Below, piece after piece: positions 1 through 9,444 of a stretch of 64,000 nucleotides of DNA. Each line of letters begins with the position of its first letter. Positions within the stretch are counted from its first letter, which is position 1. This DNA is from Ferrovum sp. (GTDB taxonomy: Bacteria > Pseudomonadota > Gammaproteobacteria > Burkholderiales > Ferrovaceae). The notes beneath the pieces were generated by a model. That model saw only the letters and a program-made list of their open reading frames with translations, was not told the DNA's origin and ran no database searches. A program made the position numbers and the translations under genes. Location: assembly GCA_019456405.1 (NCBI GenBank), contig WJXM01000049.1:42225-106224 (forward strand). The letters are read 5' to 3'.

Positions 1-407
1 ACGTGGTGGACCTGATGACCCTGCAACCCCACGAGGAACATTCTCATGGTCTCTCGGCACCGGATTTCGAGGCCCTGTTTACGCCCCATTGCCCGGTCAT
101 CTTTGCTTTCCATGGCTATCCCTGGCTGATCCATCGCCTCATTTATCGCCATGCCAACAGCGCCCATTTTCATGTGCGCGGGTACAAGGAAGAAGGGACC
201 ACCACCACGCCCTTCGACATAACCGTGCTCAATGAGTTGGACCGTTTCCATCTGGTCATGGATGTGCTCGACCGGGTGGCTGTTCCGGCGGAGCGGGGTG
301 CGCTCTTGCGGCAACAGATGGTGGATCGTCTGACGGCCCATCGCGCCTATGTCTGCGAGTTTGGTGAAGATCAAGCGGAAATTCGGGAATGGCGGTGGCC
401 CCACTAA
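1..407 (+). CDS. xfp: Phosphoketolase, C-terminal end (5' part outside window)
   Basis: Thiamine-diphosphate enzyme that cleaves xylulose-5-P and/or fructose-6-P with phosphate to acetyl phosphate plus an aldose phosphate. Only about 134 C-terminal residues are present; the frame is open through the left edge, so the GTG near base 3 is an internal valine. Family signatures seen are [16 protein letters not shown] near the N-terminal end, [27 protein letters not shown] and [13 protein letters not shown], all typical of the Xfp C-terminal domain. The last 19 bases overlap ackA, so the two are probably translationally coupled and convert sugar phosphate to acetyl phosphate and then acetate plus ATP. 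Substrate preference (X5P or F6P) cannot be told from this part. Confidence 0.95.
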   Translation, partial: VVDLMTLQPHEEHSHGLSAPDFEALFTPHCPVIFAFHGYPWLIHRLIYRHANSAHFHVRGYKEEGTTTTPFDITVLNELDRFHLVMDVLDRVAVPAERGALLRQQMVDRLTAHRAYVCEFGEDQAEIREWRWPH

Positions 408-1468
408 CCCTCCTGGTTCTCAACAGTGGTTCCTCTTCTTTGCGTGCCACCCTGTTCCAGGGGGAAGAGGGCGTTCGTCACTGGCATTTTTCCGGAATCG
501 CAGACCACGAAAGCGCACTTCAGTCTCTGCTGAACGATCTGGAAGGCCAGCGTCCGGATGGCGTGGTTCACCGGTTGGTGCATGGGGGCGCCGTCATGGA
601 AGTGGCACGGGTGATCGATGGGGTGGAGCGGAGTCGGCTCGAGGCATTGGTGCCCTTGGCCCCGCTTCATCTGCCCGCCAACCTGAGGGGCGTGGACCTC
701 TGCACGACCTATTTTCCCGTACCCCAGATCGCTTGCTTCGATACGGCCTTTCATGCCACCTTGCCGGCTCTGGCCATGCGCCTGCCCGTTCCTGCCCGTT
801 TTCATCTGCGCAAATTCGGTTTTCATGGCTTGAGTTATGCCCACCTGGCTCGGCGCCTGCCAGGGGTTCTGGGTCTGCGGCGAGCCCTGGGGAGAGTCGT
901 GGGGATGCATCTCGGACAAGGTACCAGTGCCTGTCTCCTGCATCACCTGACGTCCGTCGAGACGACCATGGGATATAGCCCGGCGGGAGGGTTGGTGATG
1001 GGAACGCGCAGCGGAGATCTGGACCCAGGGGTCATTCTGGCACTGGGGCTGGAGTTGACATGGGATGAACTGGCCCAGGTGGTTTACCACGAAATGGGCC
1101 TATGGGCTTTGTCCGGGGAGATCAGTGCCGACATGAAAACCTTGTTGGCGGATGGTCGGGAAGAGGCCCGTTTTGCCGTGGAATATTTTTGTCGGCGGGT
1201 GGCGCAGAGCGTGGGCGGTATGGCCACCCTGTTGGGCGGGCTGGATGCGCTGGTCTTTACCGGGGGCATTGGAGAGCATGCCGGAGCAGTTCGGTCGCTC
1301 ATCGTGCAGTCCTTGTCTTTTCTCGGGTTTGCCTTGGACGAGGGAGCCAATCAGGAAAATGCGCCCCTCATTTCCACGGCGCAGAGTCTTCCCGTTCTGA
1401 TCATTCCTGCCGACGAGGAAGATCTGATGCGTGAGGTGGCGACGCCGCTCTTCACTCTCCGGCATTGA
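389..1468 (+). CDS. ackA: Acetate kinase
   Basis: Cytoplasmic ASKHA-fold kinase interconverting acetyl phosphate + ADP and acetate + ATP. It has 359 residues, somewhat shorter than the usual ~400. Visible signatures: LNSGSSS near the N-terminus, [35 protein letters not shown] (catalytic Arg/Asp region), GGIGEHAG and a C-terminal DEED. The usual HLGNGAS phosphate-binding loop reads HLGQGTS, so the conserved Asn is Gln. The start ATG lies inside the phosphoketolase gene, and pairing with that gene is a known bacterial arrangement for making ATP from acetyl phosphate. The next gene, atpG, begins only 10 bases after the stop, so an operon is likely. Confidence 0.94.
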   Translation: MAVAPLTLLVLNSGSSSLRATLFQGEEGVRHWHFSGIADHESALQSLLNDLEGQRPDGVVHRLVHGGAVMEVARVIDGVERSRLEALVPLAPLHLPANLRGVDLCTTYFPVPQIACFDTAFHATLPALAMRLPVPARFHLRKFGFHGLSYAHLARRLPGVLGLRRALGRVVGMHLGQGTSACLLHHLTSVETTMGYSPAGGLVMGTRSGDLDPGVILALGLELTWDELAQVVYHEMGLWALSGEISADMKTLLADGREEARFAVEYFCRRVAQSVGGMATLLGGLDALVFTGGIGEHAGAVRSLIVQSLSFLGFALDEGANQENAPLISTAQSLPVLIIPADEEDLMREVATPLFTLRH

Positions 1469-1478
1469 GGCGGGGGCC

Positions 1479-2354
1479 ATGGCCAATCTTCAGGAAATCC
1501 GGAGCAAAATCGGGACCGTACAGAATTTGCAGAAGTTGACGCGGGCCATGGAGATGGTGGCACGCAGCAAGATCGGCAAGATCATGATGCGCATGGAGGC
1601 AGCCCGTCCCTTTGGCGAGAAAGTGCGCGTCATTGCGGCACATATGCACCATGCTCGTCTCGAGTACCACTCTCCCTACCTGACCCAGCGCATGCCCATG
1701 AAACGGGTGGGGCTGATTCTGGTGACCACCGACAAGGGGATGTGTGGCGGTTTGAATACCCGCTTGTTTCGCCAATTGGGAGAGCATCTGAGGGAATGGA
1801 GCCGGAACGGGGTGGTGCCGGAAGTGTGCGTGATCGGCAATCAGGGGCTGAGTTTCATGCGCCGTCTGGGTTTGCCGGTGGTCGCGCAGGTGGTGGGACT
1901 GGGGGACACGCCCAGGATGGAACGACTGGTCGGTCCTCTGGATGTGATCCTGAAGAAGTTTCGGGAAGGTCGGATCGATGGCGTATTCCTGGCCTATTCG
2001 CATTTTGTCAACGTGCTGGTTCAGCGCCCCGTGGTGGAAGTCCTGTTGCCGCTCTCGGGCGAGCGACTGGGCGCGCCGACGGGACCTTGGGATTATCTGT
2101 ACGAGCCGGATCCATCGACGGTCGTGGATCGCATGCTGCGCCGTTACCTGGAAACCCTGATCTGGCTGGCGGTGGCGGAGAACATGGCTTCCGAGCAAGG
2201 GGCGCGGATGATGGCGATGAAGGCGGCCAGTGACAATGCCCGGGAAGCGATGGAAGACCTTCAGCACCTCTACCACCGTTCTCGCCAGGAACAAATCACC
2301 CGCGAGTTGGTCGAGATCACCTCCGGGGCGGCAGCGACGGGGGGGGCGGGATGA
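1479..2354 (+). CDS. atpG: ATP synthase F1 subunit gamma
   Basis: Central rotor stalk of F1Fo ATP synthase, 291 residues. The N-terminal helix EIRSKIGTVQNLQKLTRAM, the loop TTDKGMCGGLNTR and the C-terminal helix ENMASEQGARMMAMK are classic for the family. The ATG at 1479 is chosen over an upstream in-frame codon at 1431 because gamma proteins start just before the EIRSKI helix and a G-rich GAGG site precedes it. The gene follows ackA directly and overlaps atpC by ATGA. In the usual atpAGDC order the beta gene lies between gamma and epsilon; here it is absent, so the alpha and beta subunits must be encoded elsewhere. Confidence 0.93.
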   Translation: MANLQEIRSKIGTVQNLQKLTRAMEMVARSKIGKIMMRMEAARPFGEKVRVIAAHMHHARLEYHSPYLTQRMPMKRVGLILVTTDKGMCGGLNTRLFRQLGEHLREWSRNGVVPEVCVIGNQGLSFMRRLGLPVVAQVVGLGDTPRMERLVGPLDVILKKFREGRIDGVFLAYSHFVNVLVQRPVVEVLLPLSGERLGAPTGPWDYLYEPDPSTVVDRMLRRYLETLIWLAVAENMASEQGARMMAMKAASDNAREAMEDLQHLYHRSRQEQITRELVEITSGAAATGGAG

Positions 2355-2779
2355 AGTTATTCCAGGTGGATATCGTCAGTCTGGAACGATCGGTTTTTTC
2401 GGGGCAGGCTTCCTTCGTGGTGATCCCGGGGGAACAGGGCGATTTGGGAATTTTGCCGGGCCATGCTCCGCTCATGGCGGAATTGCGTCCGGGCTGGGTG
2501 CGGGTGGATCAGGGAGATCCTGTGGCCGAAGAGCATTTTTATGTTTCCGGGGGTGCGGTGGAGGTCCAGCCGGAACGGGTGACCATCTTGCTCGATTTCG
2601 TCCTGACAGCGCCGGAAGACATAGGCGGGGAGGAGCAGGAGAGGCAGCAGGCCCGGGAGAATCTATTGCGTGCGCGGGTATCGGCGCTCGAATATGCCCA
2701 GATGGAAGCGGCTCTCTACAAGGCCCTGAATGGCTTGCAGAGTGGGCAACATCCCCTGCGGCGCAAGAGAATCCGTTGA
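2351..2779 (+). CDS. atpC: ATP synthase F1 subunit epsilon
   Basis: Rotor-associated regulatory subunit of F1, 142 residues. The N-terminal beta-sandwich is recognisable (VDIVSLERSVFSGQASFVVIPG, GDLGILPGHAPLMAEL, FYVSGGAVEVQPERVTIL), followed by a C-terminal helical pair rich in Arg/Glu/Gln (EEQERQQARENLLRARV). The start codon overlaps the atpG stop (ATGA), which indicates translational coupling. The C-terminal helices are of normal length, so the inhibitory up-state is possible. No atpD is present between gamma and epsilon. Confidence 0.92.
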   Translation: MKLFQVDIVSLERSVFSGQASFVVIPGEQGDLGILPGHAPLMAELRPGWVRVDQGDPVAEEHFYVSGGAVEVQPERVTILLDFVLTAPEDIGGEEQERQQARENLLRARVSALEYAQMEAALYKALNGLQSGQHPLRRKRIR

Positions 2780-2855
2780 AATGGGCGGTCATGACAGGAA
2801 AATCGGGTAAAATCCGGGGTGCTGTCCAACCTTTTACCTTCAGTCGAAACGGATC

Positions 2856-5459
2856 ATGAAATCTTCCGCCCTGCGTACGCGTTTTCTGCAGTTCTTTGCC
2901 CGGCACGGACATACCATCGTGCCTTCCAGTTCCCTGGTGCCTGCCCATGACCCGACCCTGCTCTTCACCAACTCGGGCATGGTCCAGTTCAAGGATGTCT
3001 TTCTCGGCAAGGAACAGCGCCCTTACACGCGCGCCACCAGTAGCCAGCGCAGTGTGCGTGCGGGGGGGAAGCACAATGATCTGGAGAATGTGGGCTATAC
3101 GGCACGCCATCATACCTTCTTCGAGATGCTGGGAAATTTCAGTTTTGGCGACTATTTCAAACGCGCCGCCATCGGGTACGCCTGGCAATTTCTGACGGAG
3201 GAACTGGGGTTACCCAAGGAGCGCTTGTGGGTGACGGTTTACCATGATGATGAAGAAGCCGCCACGATCTGGCTCGATGAGATCGGCGTGGATCCCGCCC
3301 GGTTTACCCGTATTGCCACGGCAGACAACTTCTGGCAGATGGGCGATACGGGGCCCTGCGGACCCTGCAGCGAAATTTTTTATGACCATGGTCCCGACGT
3401 GGCGGGAGGCCCCCCAGGGTCGGCCGAGTCTGAGGGCGATCGGTACATCGAAATCTGGAATCTGGTGTTCATGCAGTTCAATCGCGATGAACAGGGGGTA
3501 TTGCATCCCTTGCCACGTCCTTCGGTGGATACGGGAATGGGGCTGGAACGAATTGCGGCGATTTTGCAGGGCGTACACAGCAACTACGAGATCGATCTGT
3601 TTCGTGATCTGATTGCGGCGGCCCAACGTCATACGGGGGCTTCGGACCCAGCCAGCCAGTCCTTGCGCGTCATTGCCGACCATATCCGGGCCTGCGCCTT
3701 TCTGATCGTGGATGGCATCGTTCCGGGAAACGAGGGGCGGGGTTATGTGCTGCGCCGTATCATCCGGCGTGCCATTCGTCACGGTTATCGACTGGGGCAG
3801 AAAAAGCCCTTCTTTTACCGCTTGGTGGAGGATCTGGTGACGGTGATGGGCGAGGCCTATCCCGAACTGGTGGCGGTGCAGGAGCGGGTGAAGGCCGTGC
3901 TTCTGCAGGAAGAGGAACGTTTTGCCGAAACGCTCGAGCATGGACTGGCCGTGCTGGATGAGGCGCTGCGTCTGAACGCCGAACATCTCTCCGGCGAGGT
4001 GATCTTTCGTCTTGCGGATACCTATGGATTTCCCGTGGACCTGACCGCAGACATTGCGCGTGAACGGGGAGCGACGCTGGACAGGGAGGGCTTTGAGCAG
4101 GCCATGGCGCAACAACGTGAACGGGCCCGTGCAGCTTCACGCTTCACGGCACACAGCGGCGTGGAGTATGACGGACCCGCGACGACCTTTGTCGGATATG
4201 ACCTGCTCCAGGAGTCGAGCGTGGTACAGGCCCTCTATCATGAAGGAAGTCCGGTGCCCCGACTGGAGGCGGGTCAGGAAGGGATCGTGGTGCTCGATCG
4301 CACCCCGTTCTACGCCGAAGCAGGAGGACAAGTGGGGGATCGGGGGTGGCTGAAAGGAAATGCCGGTCATTTCGAGGTGGCTGATACCCAAAAAATCCAG
4401 GCTCAGGTTTTTGGTCATCAGGGGCGCCTGCTCGAGGGAGCCTTGACCGTGGGTGACCCCGTGTTGGGACGCGTCGACGAAACGGCGCGCCAGCAGGCCG
4501 CCCTCAACCACTCGGCCACCCATCTGCTGCATGCAGCCTTGCGTGCAGTGTTGGGTAGTCATGTGGCTCAGCGGGGTTCGCTGGTGGATGCCCAGCGCAC
4601 CCGTTTCGACTTTTCCCACGGCGAATCCTTGACGAACGAGCAGATGCAGGCGGTGGAAACGCTGGTCAACGGTGAGATTCGGCGGAATGTGCCGGTTTCC
4701 GTTCGGACGATGAAGTACGATGAGGCCCTGCGGCAGGGGGCCATGGCCTTGTTCGGCGAAAAATATGGTGCCGAGGTGCGGGTCATCGGCATGGGCGCAT
4801 TTTCCACCGAACTGTGTGGGGGAACGCATGCCACCCGGACGGGAGACATCGGATTGTTTCGCCTGGTGGCCCAGTCCGGCGTGGCGGCAGGGACCCGGCG
4901 AGTGGAGGGTGTGACGGGCGCAGCGGCCCTGCTTTGGACCCAACAGGAACAGCGCCAACTGTACGATCTCGCGCAGAGACTCCATGCCTCACCCCACGAA
5001 GCCGCCAAACGCCTGCAGCAACTGCTGGAGCAAGGCCAGGCGCGGGAGCGGGAATTGTCTCGCCTGAAGACGCAGGTCGCGGCGCGGGTCGGAGTGGCTC
5101 TGCTCGATCAGGCGCTGGTCGTGGAGGGTGTACGGATTCTGGCGACCTCCTTGCCCGATACCGATGCCAAAGGTCTCCGTGAAGCCTGGGATGCCCTCAA
5201 GGGGCAAGCCGGCTCTGCGGTGATCGTGCTGGCGGCGGTACAGGAAGGACGCGTGGCGATGCTGGCGGGCGTGACTGCCGACCTGATCCCGCGCGTCAAG
5301 GCCGGGGAACTGGTGGGCTATCTTGCTCAGCAGGTGGGGGGGAAGGGAGGAGGGCGTCCCGACCTGGCCCAGGCCGGAGGGACCCGACCTGACGCATTAC
5401 CGGCGGCGTTGGACTCGGTTCTGTCCTGGGTCAGCGCACGTCTTCAAGGGTCAGCGTGA
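2856..5459 (+). CDS. alaS: Alanyl-tRNA synthetase
   Basis: Charges tRNA-Ala with alanine; class II synthetase of normal length (867 residues). In order: the aminoacylation domain (start [60 protein letters not shown]), the tRNA-recognition helices, the editing domain with zinc-type motifs ([11 protein letters not shown] around 560; [13 protein letters not shown] around 655), and the C-terminal oligomerisation/C-Ala domain ending [12 protein letters not shown]. Both editing motifs are intact, so serine/glycine mischarging should be corrected. The 76-base gap before the ATG may carry its own promoter. The 3' end overlaps the convergent panC by nine bases. Confidence 0.97.
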   Translation: MKSSALRTRFLQFFARHGHTIVPSSSLVPAHDPTLLFTNSGMVQFKDVFLGKEQRPYTRATSSQRSVRAGGKHNDLENVGYTARHHTFFEMLGNFSFGDYFKRAAIGYAWQFLTEELGLPKERLWVTVYHDDEEAATIWLDEIGVDPARFTRIATADNFWQMGDTGPCGPCSEIFYDHGPDVAGGPPGSAESEGDRYIEIWNLVFMQFNRDEQGVLHPLPRPSVDTGMGLERIAAILQGVHSNYEIDLFRDLIAAAQRHTGASDPASQSLRVIADHIRACAFLIVDGIVPGNEGRGYVLRRIIRRAIRHGYRLGQKKPFFYRLVEDLVTVMGEAYPELVAVQERVKAVLLQEEERFAETLEHGLAVLDEALRLNAEHLSGEVIFRLADTYGFPVDLTADIARERGATLDREGFEQAMAQQRERARAASRFTAHSGVEYDGPATTFVGYDLLQESSVVQALYHEGSPVPRLEAGQEGIVVLDRTPFYAEAGGQVGDRGWLKGNAGHFEVADTQKIQAQVFGHQGRLLEGALTVGDPVLGRVDETARQQAALNHSATHLLHAALRAVLGSHVAQRGSLVDAQRTRFDFSHGESLTNEQMQAVETLVNGEIRRNVPVSVRTMKYDEALRQGAMALFGEKYGAEVRVIGMGAFSTELCGGTHATRTGDIGLFRLVAQSGVAAGTRRVEGVTGAAALLWTQQEQRQLYDLAQRLHASPHEAAKRLQQLLEQGQARERELSRLKTQVAARVGVALLDQALVVEGVRILATSLPDTDAKGLREAWDALKGQAGSAVIVLAAVQEGRVAMLAGVTADLIPRVKAGELVGYLAQQVGGKGGGRPDLAQAGGTRPDALPAALDSVLSWVSARLQGSA

Positions 5460-6272
5460 CACCTCGAGGTTGTCGATGAGGCGTGTGCGCCCCAGGCGTG
5501 CGGCCCCCAAAACCACCAGGGAACGATCCTCCGGGGAGGGTTCGCCCAGATCCTGGGCACGGCGCACGACCATATAATCCGTCGACCAGCAGGTGGGATC
5601 GAGTTGGCTTTGCTCCAGGCTTTCTTGCGGCGTTTTTCCCTGTTTCAAGGCTTCGGCCACGGCCTCGAGGGCTCGGTAGAGTTCGGGAGCACGGTCCCGT
5701 TCCGCCGGGCTCAGGTAACTGTTGCGCGAACTGAGCGCCAGACCATCGGGAGCCCGTACCGTTTCAGCCGCCAGGAGCGTGATGGGTAGCGCCAGTTGAC
5801 GCACCATGGTGCGCAGAATCAGGGTTTGCTGATAATCCTTTTTGCCGAAGATGGCCACTCGAGGCTGAACCATGTGAAACAGTTTCAGGACCACGGTGGC
5901 CACCCCCCGAAAATGTTCGGGACGGAAGGCCCCCTCCAGTTCGTTCTGAAGCGGGGAAGGGTCGACGGTGACACTTTGAGGTTCGGGATACATCTCGTTT
6001 TCCGGGGGGGCGAAGACCACGGAGCAACCGACCTGCTTCAAACGGGCGCAATCTTCCGCCAGGGAGCGTGGATAACGGGAGAAGTCTTCCTGCGGACCGA
6101 ATTGCAGGCGATTGACGAAAATGCTGGTTACCACGCAGGTGGCTTGAGGCTGGACACGGCGGACCAGGTCGATATGCCCGTCATGGAGGTTCCCCATGGT
6201 GGGCACCAGAGCAACCGTGGGTTCTTGGGCGAGACGGTGCCGCAGGTCGCTGAGGGTATGCAGAATATCCAT
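5451..6272 (-). CDS. panC: Pantothenate synthetase
   Basis: ATP-dependent ligation of D-pantoate and beta-alanine to pantothenate (coenzyme A pathway). 273 residues, normal for the family. Motifs: [16 protein letters not shown] (the HxGH-like nucleotide-binding site), [37 protein letters not shown] (usually GEKDYQQ) and [11 protein letters not shown]. It is the last gene of a leftward set (AI-2E transporter, hda, HAD, pcnB, folK, panC), 18 bases after folK. The ketopantoate hydroxymethyltransferase gene panB, often placed just before panC, is not here. Confidence 0.95.
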   Translation of the reverse strand: MDILHTLSDLRHRLAQEPTVALVPTMGNLHDGHIDLVRRVQPQATCVVTSIFVNRLQFGPQEDFSRYPRSLAEDCARLKQVGCSVVFAPPENEMYPEPQSVTVDPSPLQNELEGAFRPEHFRGVATVVLKLFHMVQPRVAIFGKKDYQQTLILRTMVRQLALPITLLAAETVRAPDGLALSSRNSYLSPAERDRAPELYRALEAVAEALKQGKTPQESLEQSQLDPTCWSTDYMVVRRAQDLGEPSPEDRSLVVLGAARLGRTRLIDNLEVSR

Positions 6273-6290
6273 GGCAAGTTCAGGAGACGA

Positions 6291-6806
6291 TCACAGGGGC
6301 CGGGCCATGGGGCCGGGACAGTTGGACAGCAACCGGGCAATGGTTCCCTGTCCGGGGATCATGAGGGTTTCCGGGGCCACGTCGAGCCAGGGCAGGAGCA
6401 CGAAGGAACGTTGGGCAAGGCGTGGATGAGGGAGAGTCAAATGCGCATTCTGGTGGCATTCCGTTCCATACATCAGGATATCCAGATCCAGGGTACGCGG
6501 TCCATTGGCAAACAGCCGCACCCGTCCATGGGCCTGTTCCAGGCGCAACAATTCAGACAGCAATGTTTCGGGGTCGAGGGTCGTTTCGATGTGCGCGACG
6601 GCATTGATGAAATCCGGTTGATCCAGATGTCCGAAGGGAGGGCTTCGGTACAGGTGCGAACGGGCAACCAGACGGGTCCCGGGGAAAGACCCCAGGCTAT
6701 CGAGGGCCGAAGTGACTTGGTGGACCGGGTCAGCCAGATTGCTGCCCACGCCGATGTACGCTGTGACGGGAGCGAGATGCCGGGTGGGGAGGGAGGCTGG
6801 GTTCAT
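6291..6806 (-). CDS. folK: 2-amino-4-hydroxy-6-hydroxymethyldihydropteridine pyrophosphokinase
   Basis: Transfers pyrophosphate from ATP to hydroxymethyl-dihydropterin in folate synthesis. 171 residues from the chosen ATG. Family signatures: AYIGVGSNLADP near residue 15, SHLYRSPPFGHLDQPDFINAVA, and RVRLFANGPRTLDLDIL (the GPRTLDLDIL hallmark), then LPHPRLAQRSFVLLP. The start at 6806 overlaps the pcnB stop as ATGA; the open frame extends 31 codons further up but that part is unlike the family and lies inside pcnB. Confidence 0.94.
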   Translation of the reverse strand: MNPASLPTRHLAPVTAYIGVGSNLADPVHQVTSALDSLGSFPGTRLVARSHLYRSPPFGHLDQPDFINAVAHIETTLDPETLLSELLRLEQAHGRVRLFANGPRTLDLDILMYGTECHQNAHLTLPHPRLAQRSFVLLPWLDVAPETLMIPGQGTIARLLSNCPGPMARPL

Positions 6807-8110
6807 GGGGAACGGCGGCGACGCGACCGTGGTTTGCGGGTCTCCTGCACCAGAAGGGACGTACGGGTGTCGGGATCGGCCTCCTGAAAGGTTTGCCACC
6901 AGACACCCAACTCTGGCGTCACCTCGCCGCTGGTGGACCGGAGCAACAGAAAATCATATCCCGCCCGGAAACGGGGGTTTTCCAGCAGGCGAAAAGGTCG
7001 CTGACCGTTGCGTTGCTCGAAACGGGGCTGAAGACCCCAAATTTCCTTCATGTTGCCATCGAATCTGTGCGGGATGGGCAGGGTCTTGCGTTGTGCATCG
7101 AGGACCGTTTCCATGGCCCCAAACAGGGCGGGATAGAGGGGTTCTCCCTGGGCTTGGCGGGCCTGCCAAAGGGTATGGACCGAAGGCCAGAACAGGGCAG
7201 CCAGCAAAAAGCCCGGAGAAACCGTTTTTTTGGCCTGTAACCGTTCGTCGGTATCGTTCAACGCCAGCGTGATGAAGCGCGCATGGTCCGGGTTGGACTG
7301 CAGGACATCGAGGTGGGGCAGGATATGGCGATGCAATCCGAACTGGCGAAGCAACTCGAGGCAGGTCCGGGCCTGCCCGGACAACAGTAATTTGAGTAAT
7401 TCATCGAACAGGCGAGATTCGGGAATGGGGGCCAACAGATCGCCCAGGTCACGCAGGGGAGCGATCAGGGTGGGATCCAGAGTGAATCCCAACTTGGCAC
7501 TAAAGCGGATGGCGCGCAGCAAGCGTACTGGATCTTCACGAAACCGATGGACAGGGTCTCCAATCATGACCAGACGGCGAGCGGCGATGTCTTCGGCTCC
7601 GGAGAAATAATCCAGCAGGAGGTTGTGGACCGGATCGTAGAACAATGCGTTGGCGGTGAAGTCGCGGCGGGCAGCATCTTCTTCCAGGGTACCAAAGACA
7701 TTGTCACGGGTCAGGCGACCATGCTCATCGGTCTGAGAATGATGGTCATGGGGCGCATGACCTCGAAAGGTGGTGACTTCAACGATTTCATCGTGACAGG
7801 GGACATGGATGATCTGGAAGCGCCGTCCGATGATGCGCGAGCGCCGGATCAGGCGCCGGATCTGTTCGGGCGTGGCATTGGTGGCGACATCGAAGTCCTT
7901 GGGGGAGTGCTGGAGGAGCAGGTCGCGCACGGCTCCTCCCACCACATAGGCTTGAAAACCATTTTCCTGGAGGGTCTTGATCACGCGCAGAGCGCAGGGG
8001 CTGATGGCCTGCGGGCGCAAGGAGTGCTGCGATGCGGTCAGCGTATGCAATTTTCCGCTACGGCGGGATTTTTTGGGTCCGAAGACCTTGTTCAGAAAAC
8101 GCCGGATCAT
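6803..8110 (-). CDS. pcnB: Poly(A) polymerase I
   Basis: Adds 3' poly(A) tails to RNA, promoting decay. 435 residues. The nucleotidyltransferase head is clear: YVVGGAVRDLLLQ followed by PKDFDVATNATPEQIRRL, with the two Asp of the catalytic pair, then RIIGRRFQIIHV and the RNA-binding stretch RDFTANALFYDP. The basic N-terminus (RRFLNKVFGPKKSRR) and basic C-terminal tail (KPRSRRRRSP) are typical of PcnB rather than of CCA-adding enzymes. It sits between the HAD phosphatase gene and folK, in a conserved betaproteobacterial order with overlapping or near-touching ends. Confidence 0.93.
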   Translation of the reverse strand: MIRRFLNKVFGPKKSRRSGKLHTLTASQHSLRPQAISPCALRVIKTLQENGFQAYVVGGAVRDLLLQHSPKDFDVATNATPEQIRRLIRRSRIIGRRFQIIHVPCHDEIVEVTTFRGHAPHDHHSQTDEHGRLTRDNVFGTLEEDAARRDFTANALFYDPVHNLLLDYFSGAEDIAARRLVMIGDPVHRFREDPVRLLRAIRFSAKLGFTLDPTLIAPLRDLGDLLAPIPESRLFDELLKLLLSGQARTCLELLRQFGLHRHILPHLDVLQSNPDHARFITLALNDTDERLQAKKTVSPGFLLAALFWPSVHTLWQARQAQGEPLYPALFGAMETVLDAQRKTLPIPHRFDGNMKEIWGLQPRFEQRNGQRPFRLLENPRFRAGYDFLLLRSTSGEVTPELGVWWQTFQEADPDTRTSLLVQETRKPRSRRRRSP

Positions 8111-8111
8111 G

Positions 8112-8780
8112 TCAGGATTTCCAATAATAGACGGGCCAGCCTCGTTGTCTGGCCAGATCGGAGAGAACGGGGTCGGGGTTCACAACCACGGGTTCACTGG
8201 CCCGTTCCAGCAAGGGGAGGTCGTTCTGGGAATCGCTGTAGAAAGCGGTTTCCGTAAAGTCCTGCCAGCGGTGGCCCAGATTAGCCAGCCACTCATCCAC
8301 CCGCGTGATCTTGCCTGCCCGAAAACTGGGGATGCCTCGTACTTTGCCGGTGAATTGGCCGGCTTCATTCAAGGCGGGTTCGGTGGCAATCAAATGGTCG
8401 ACTCCGAACAGGGCGGCAATGGGACCTGTGACAAAACGATTGGTGGCGGTGACGATGGCCACCAGTTGAGCTTGCGCCTTTTCTGCCTGGACGCGTTCGA
8501 GGGCCGCCGGACTCACCAGAGGAAGGATGCGTTCGGTCATGAACCGGTGATGCCACTGATCCAGTTGGGCACGGGGAAAGCGGGCCAGGGGTTCCAGTTG
8601 GAAGGCCAAAAACGCGTCGATGTCCAACGTTCCTTCCTTGTAATCGTCATAAAAGGCCTGGTTTTTGGCCTCATAGTGAACGCGGTCCAGCACGCCTTGA
8701 GCAGCCAGAAATTGGCCCCATTCAAAATCGCTGTCGCCGGACAGCAGGGTGTGGTCTAGATCAAAAAGGGCAAGGCGCAT
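8112..8780 (-). CDS. HAD-superfamily phosphatase, SerB-like (HAD-IB)
   Basis: Cytoplasmic hydrolase of the HAD-IB type, 222 residues. The nucleophile motif FDLDHTLLSGDSD starts at residue 5 (first Asp nucleophile, second Asp acid/base). Motif II is VTATNRFVTGPIAALFGVDHLIAT, and motif III/IV FYSDSQNDLPLLERASEPVVVNPD carries the metal-binding Asp residues. The start ATG at 8780 places motif I where it should be; an upstream extension is possible but unlike the family. Such genes lie next to hda/pcnB in many betaproteobacteria and are often annotated as phosphoserine phosphatase, but the substrate is not evident here. Confidence 0.85.
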   Translation of the reverse strand: MRLALFDLDHTLLSGDSDFEWGQFLAAQGVLDRVHYEAKNQAFYDDYKEGTLDIDAFLAFQLEPLARFPRAQLDQWHHRFMTERILPLVSPAALERVQAEKAQAQLVAIVTATNRFVTGPIAALFGVDHLIATEPALNEAGQFTGKVRGIPSFRAGKITRVDEWLANLGHRWQDFTETAFYSDSQNDLPLLERASEPVVVNPDPVLSDLARQRGWPVYYWKS

Positions 8781-8790
8781 GAATGTCGGT

Positions 8791-9444
8791 TCAAGAGTGA
8801 GGGGTTCCAAGGATTTCGCGTACCATCGGCAAGGTGATGGTGGCACGGTGCGTGGCCAGGGTCCAATGATGAAATTCTTTCATGAGCGAAAAAAGATAGT
8901 CATTGCGACGCGGGCAATGGGTGAGCAGGTACTGGGCGACTGCCGGGGGAAGCGTGAGTCCAAGGGACTGGGCGTGGGTATGCAGGGCTGTAATTTTTTC
9001 TTCATCGTTCAATGGGGAAATTCTCAACACCAACCCCCAAGCCAAACGGGTTTTCAGGTCGGGGAAGAGGGGCAGGCGGGCCGGGGGGCAGGAACCACTG
9101 ACCAGTAGCCCCAGGCCCTGATCTCGCCGTTCATTATACCGATGAAACAGGTCCAAAGCACCTTCTTTACCCAAAAGATGGACGTCATCCACGGCCAAAC
9201 GAGGGTTTTGATCGGGTTCGAAGCGGGTGTCCGGAGTGGTGCGCACAAATTCTTCGGGGCGGACCAGAGCACGCAGGAGATGGGTTTTTCCGGTACCCGA
9301 ATCTCCCCAGAGATAGATCTGACGTTCTCCTTCGCCCCGTTGCCAGCGTTGTAAGGCGCTCACCACTTCACCGTTGCTGCCTTTCACAAAATCGTCCAGG
9401 CACAGACGCAGATCGGGTGTCAGGTCGAGAATCTGTTGGCGCAT
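8791..9444 (-). CDS. hda: DnaA regulatory inactivator Hda
   Basis: DnaA-related AAA+ protein that, with the DNA-loaded sliding clamp, stimulates ATP hydrolysis by DnaA after initiation. 217 residues. The N-terminus [12 protein letters not shown] contains a clamp-binding-like QxxLDL peptide; Walker A is GDSGTGKTHLLRALV; Walker B-like region LAVDDVHLLGKE; C-terminal helices end PMVREIL. No DNA-binding domain IV follows, which separates it from DnaA. The ATG at 9444 overlaps the stop of the AI-2E transporter by one base (TGATG), implying coupling. Confidence 0.9.
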   Translation of the reverse strand: MRQQILDLTPDLRLCLDDFVKGSNGEVVSALQRWQRGEGERQIYLWGDSGTGKTHLLRALVRPEEFVRTTPDTRFEPDQNPRLAVDDVHLLGKEGALDLFHRYNERRDQGLGLLVSGSCPPARLPLFPDLKTRLAWGLVLRISPLNDEEKITALHTHAQSLGLTLPPAVAQYLLTHCPRRNDYLFSLMKEFHHWTLATHRATITLPMVREILGTPHS

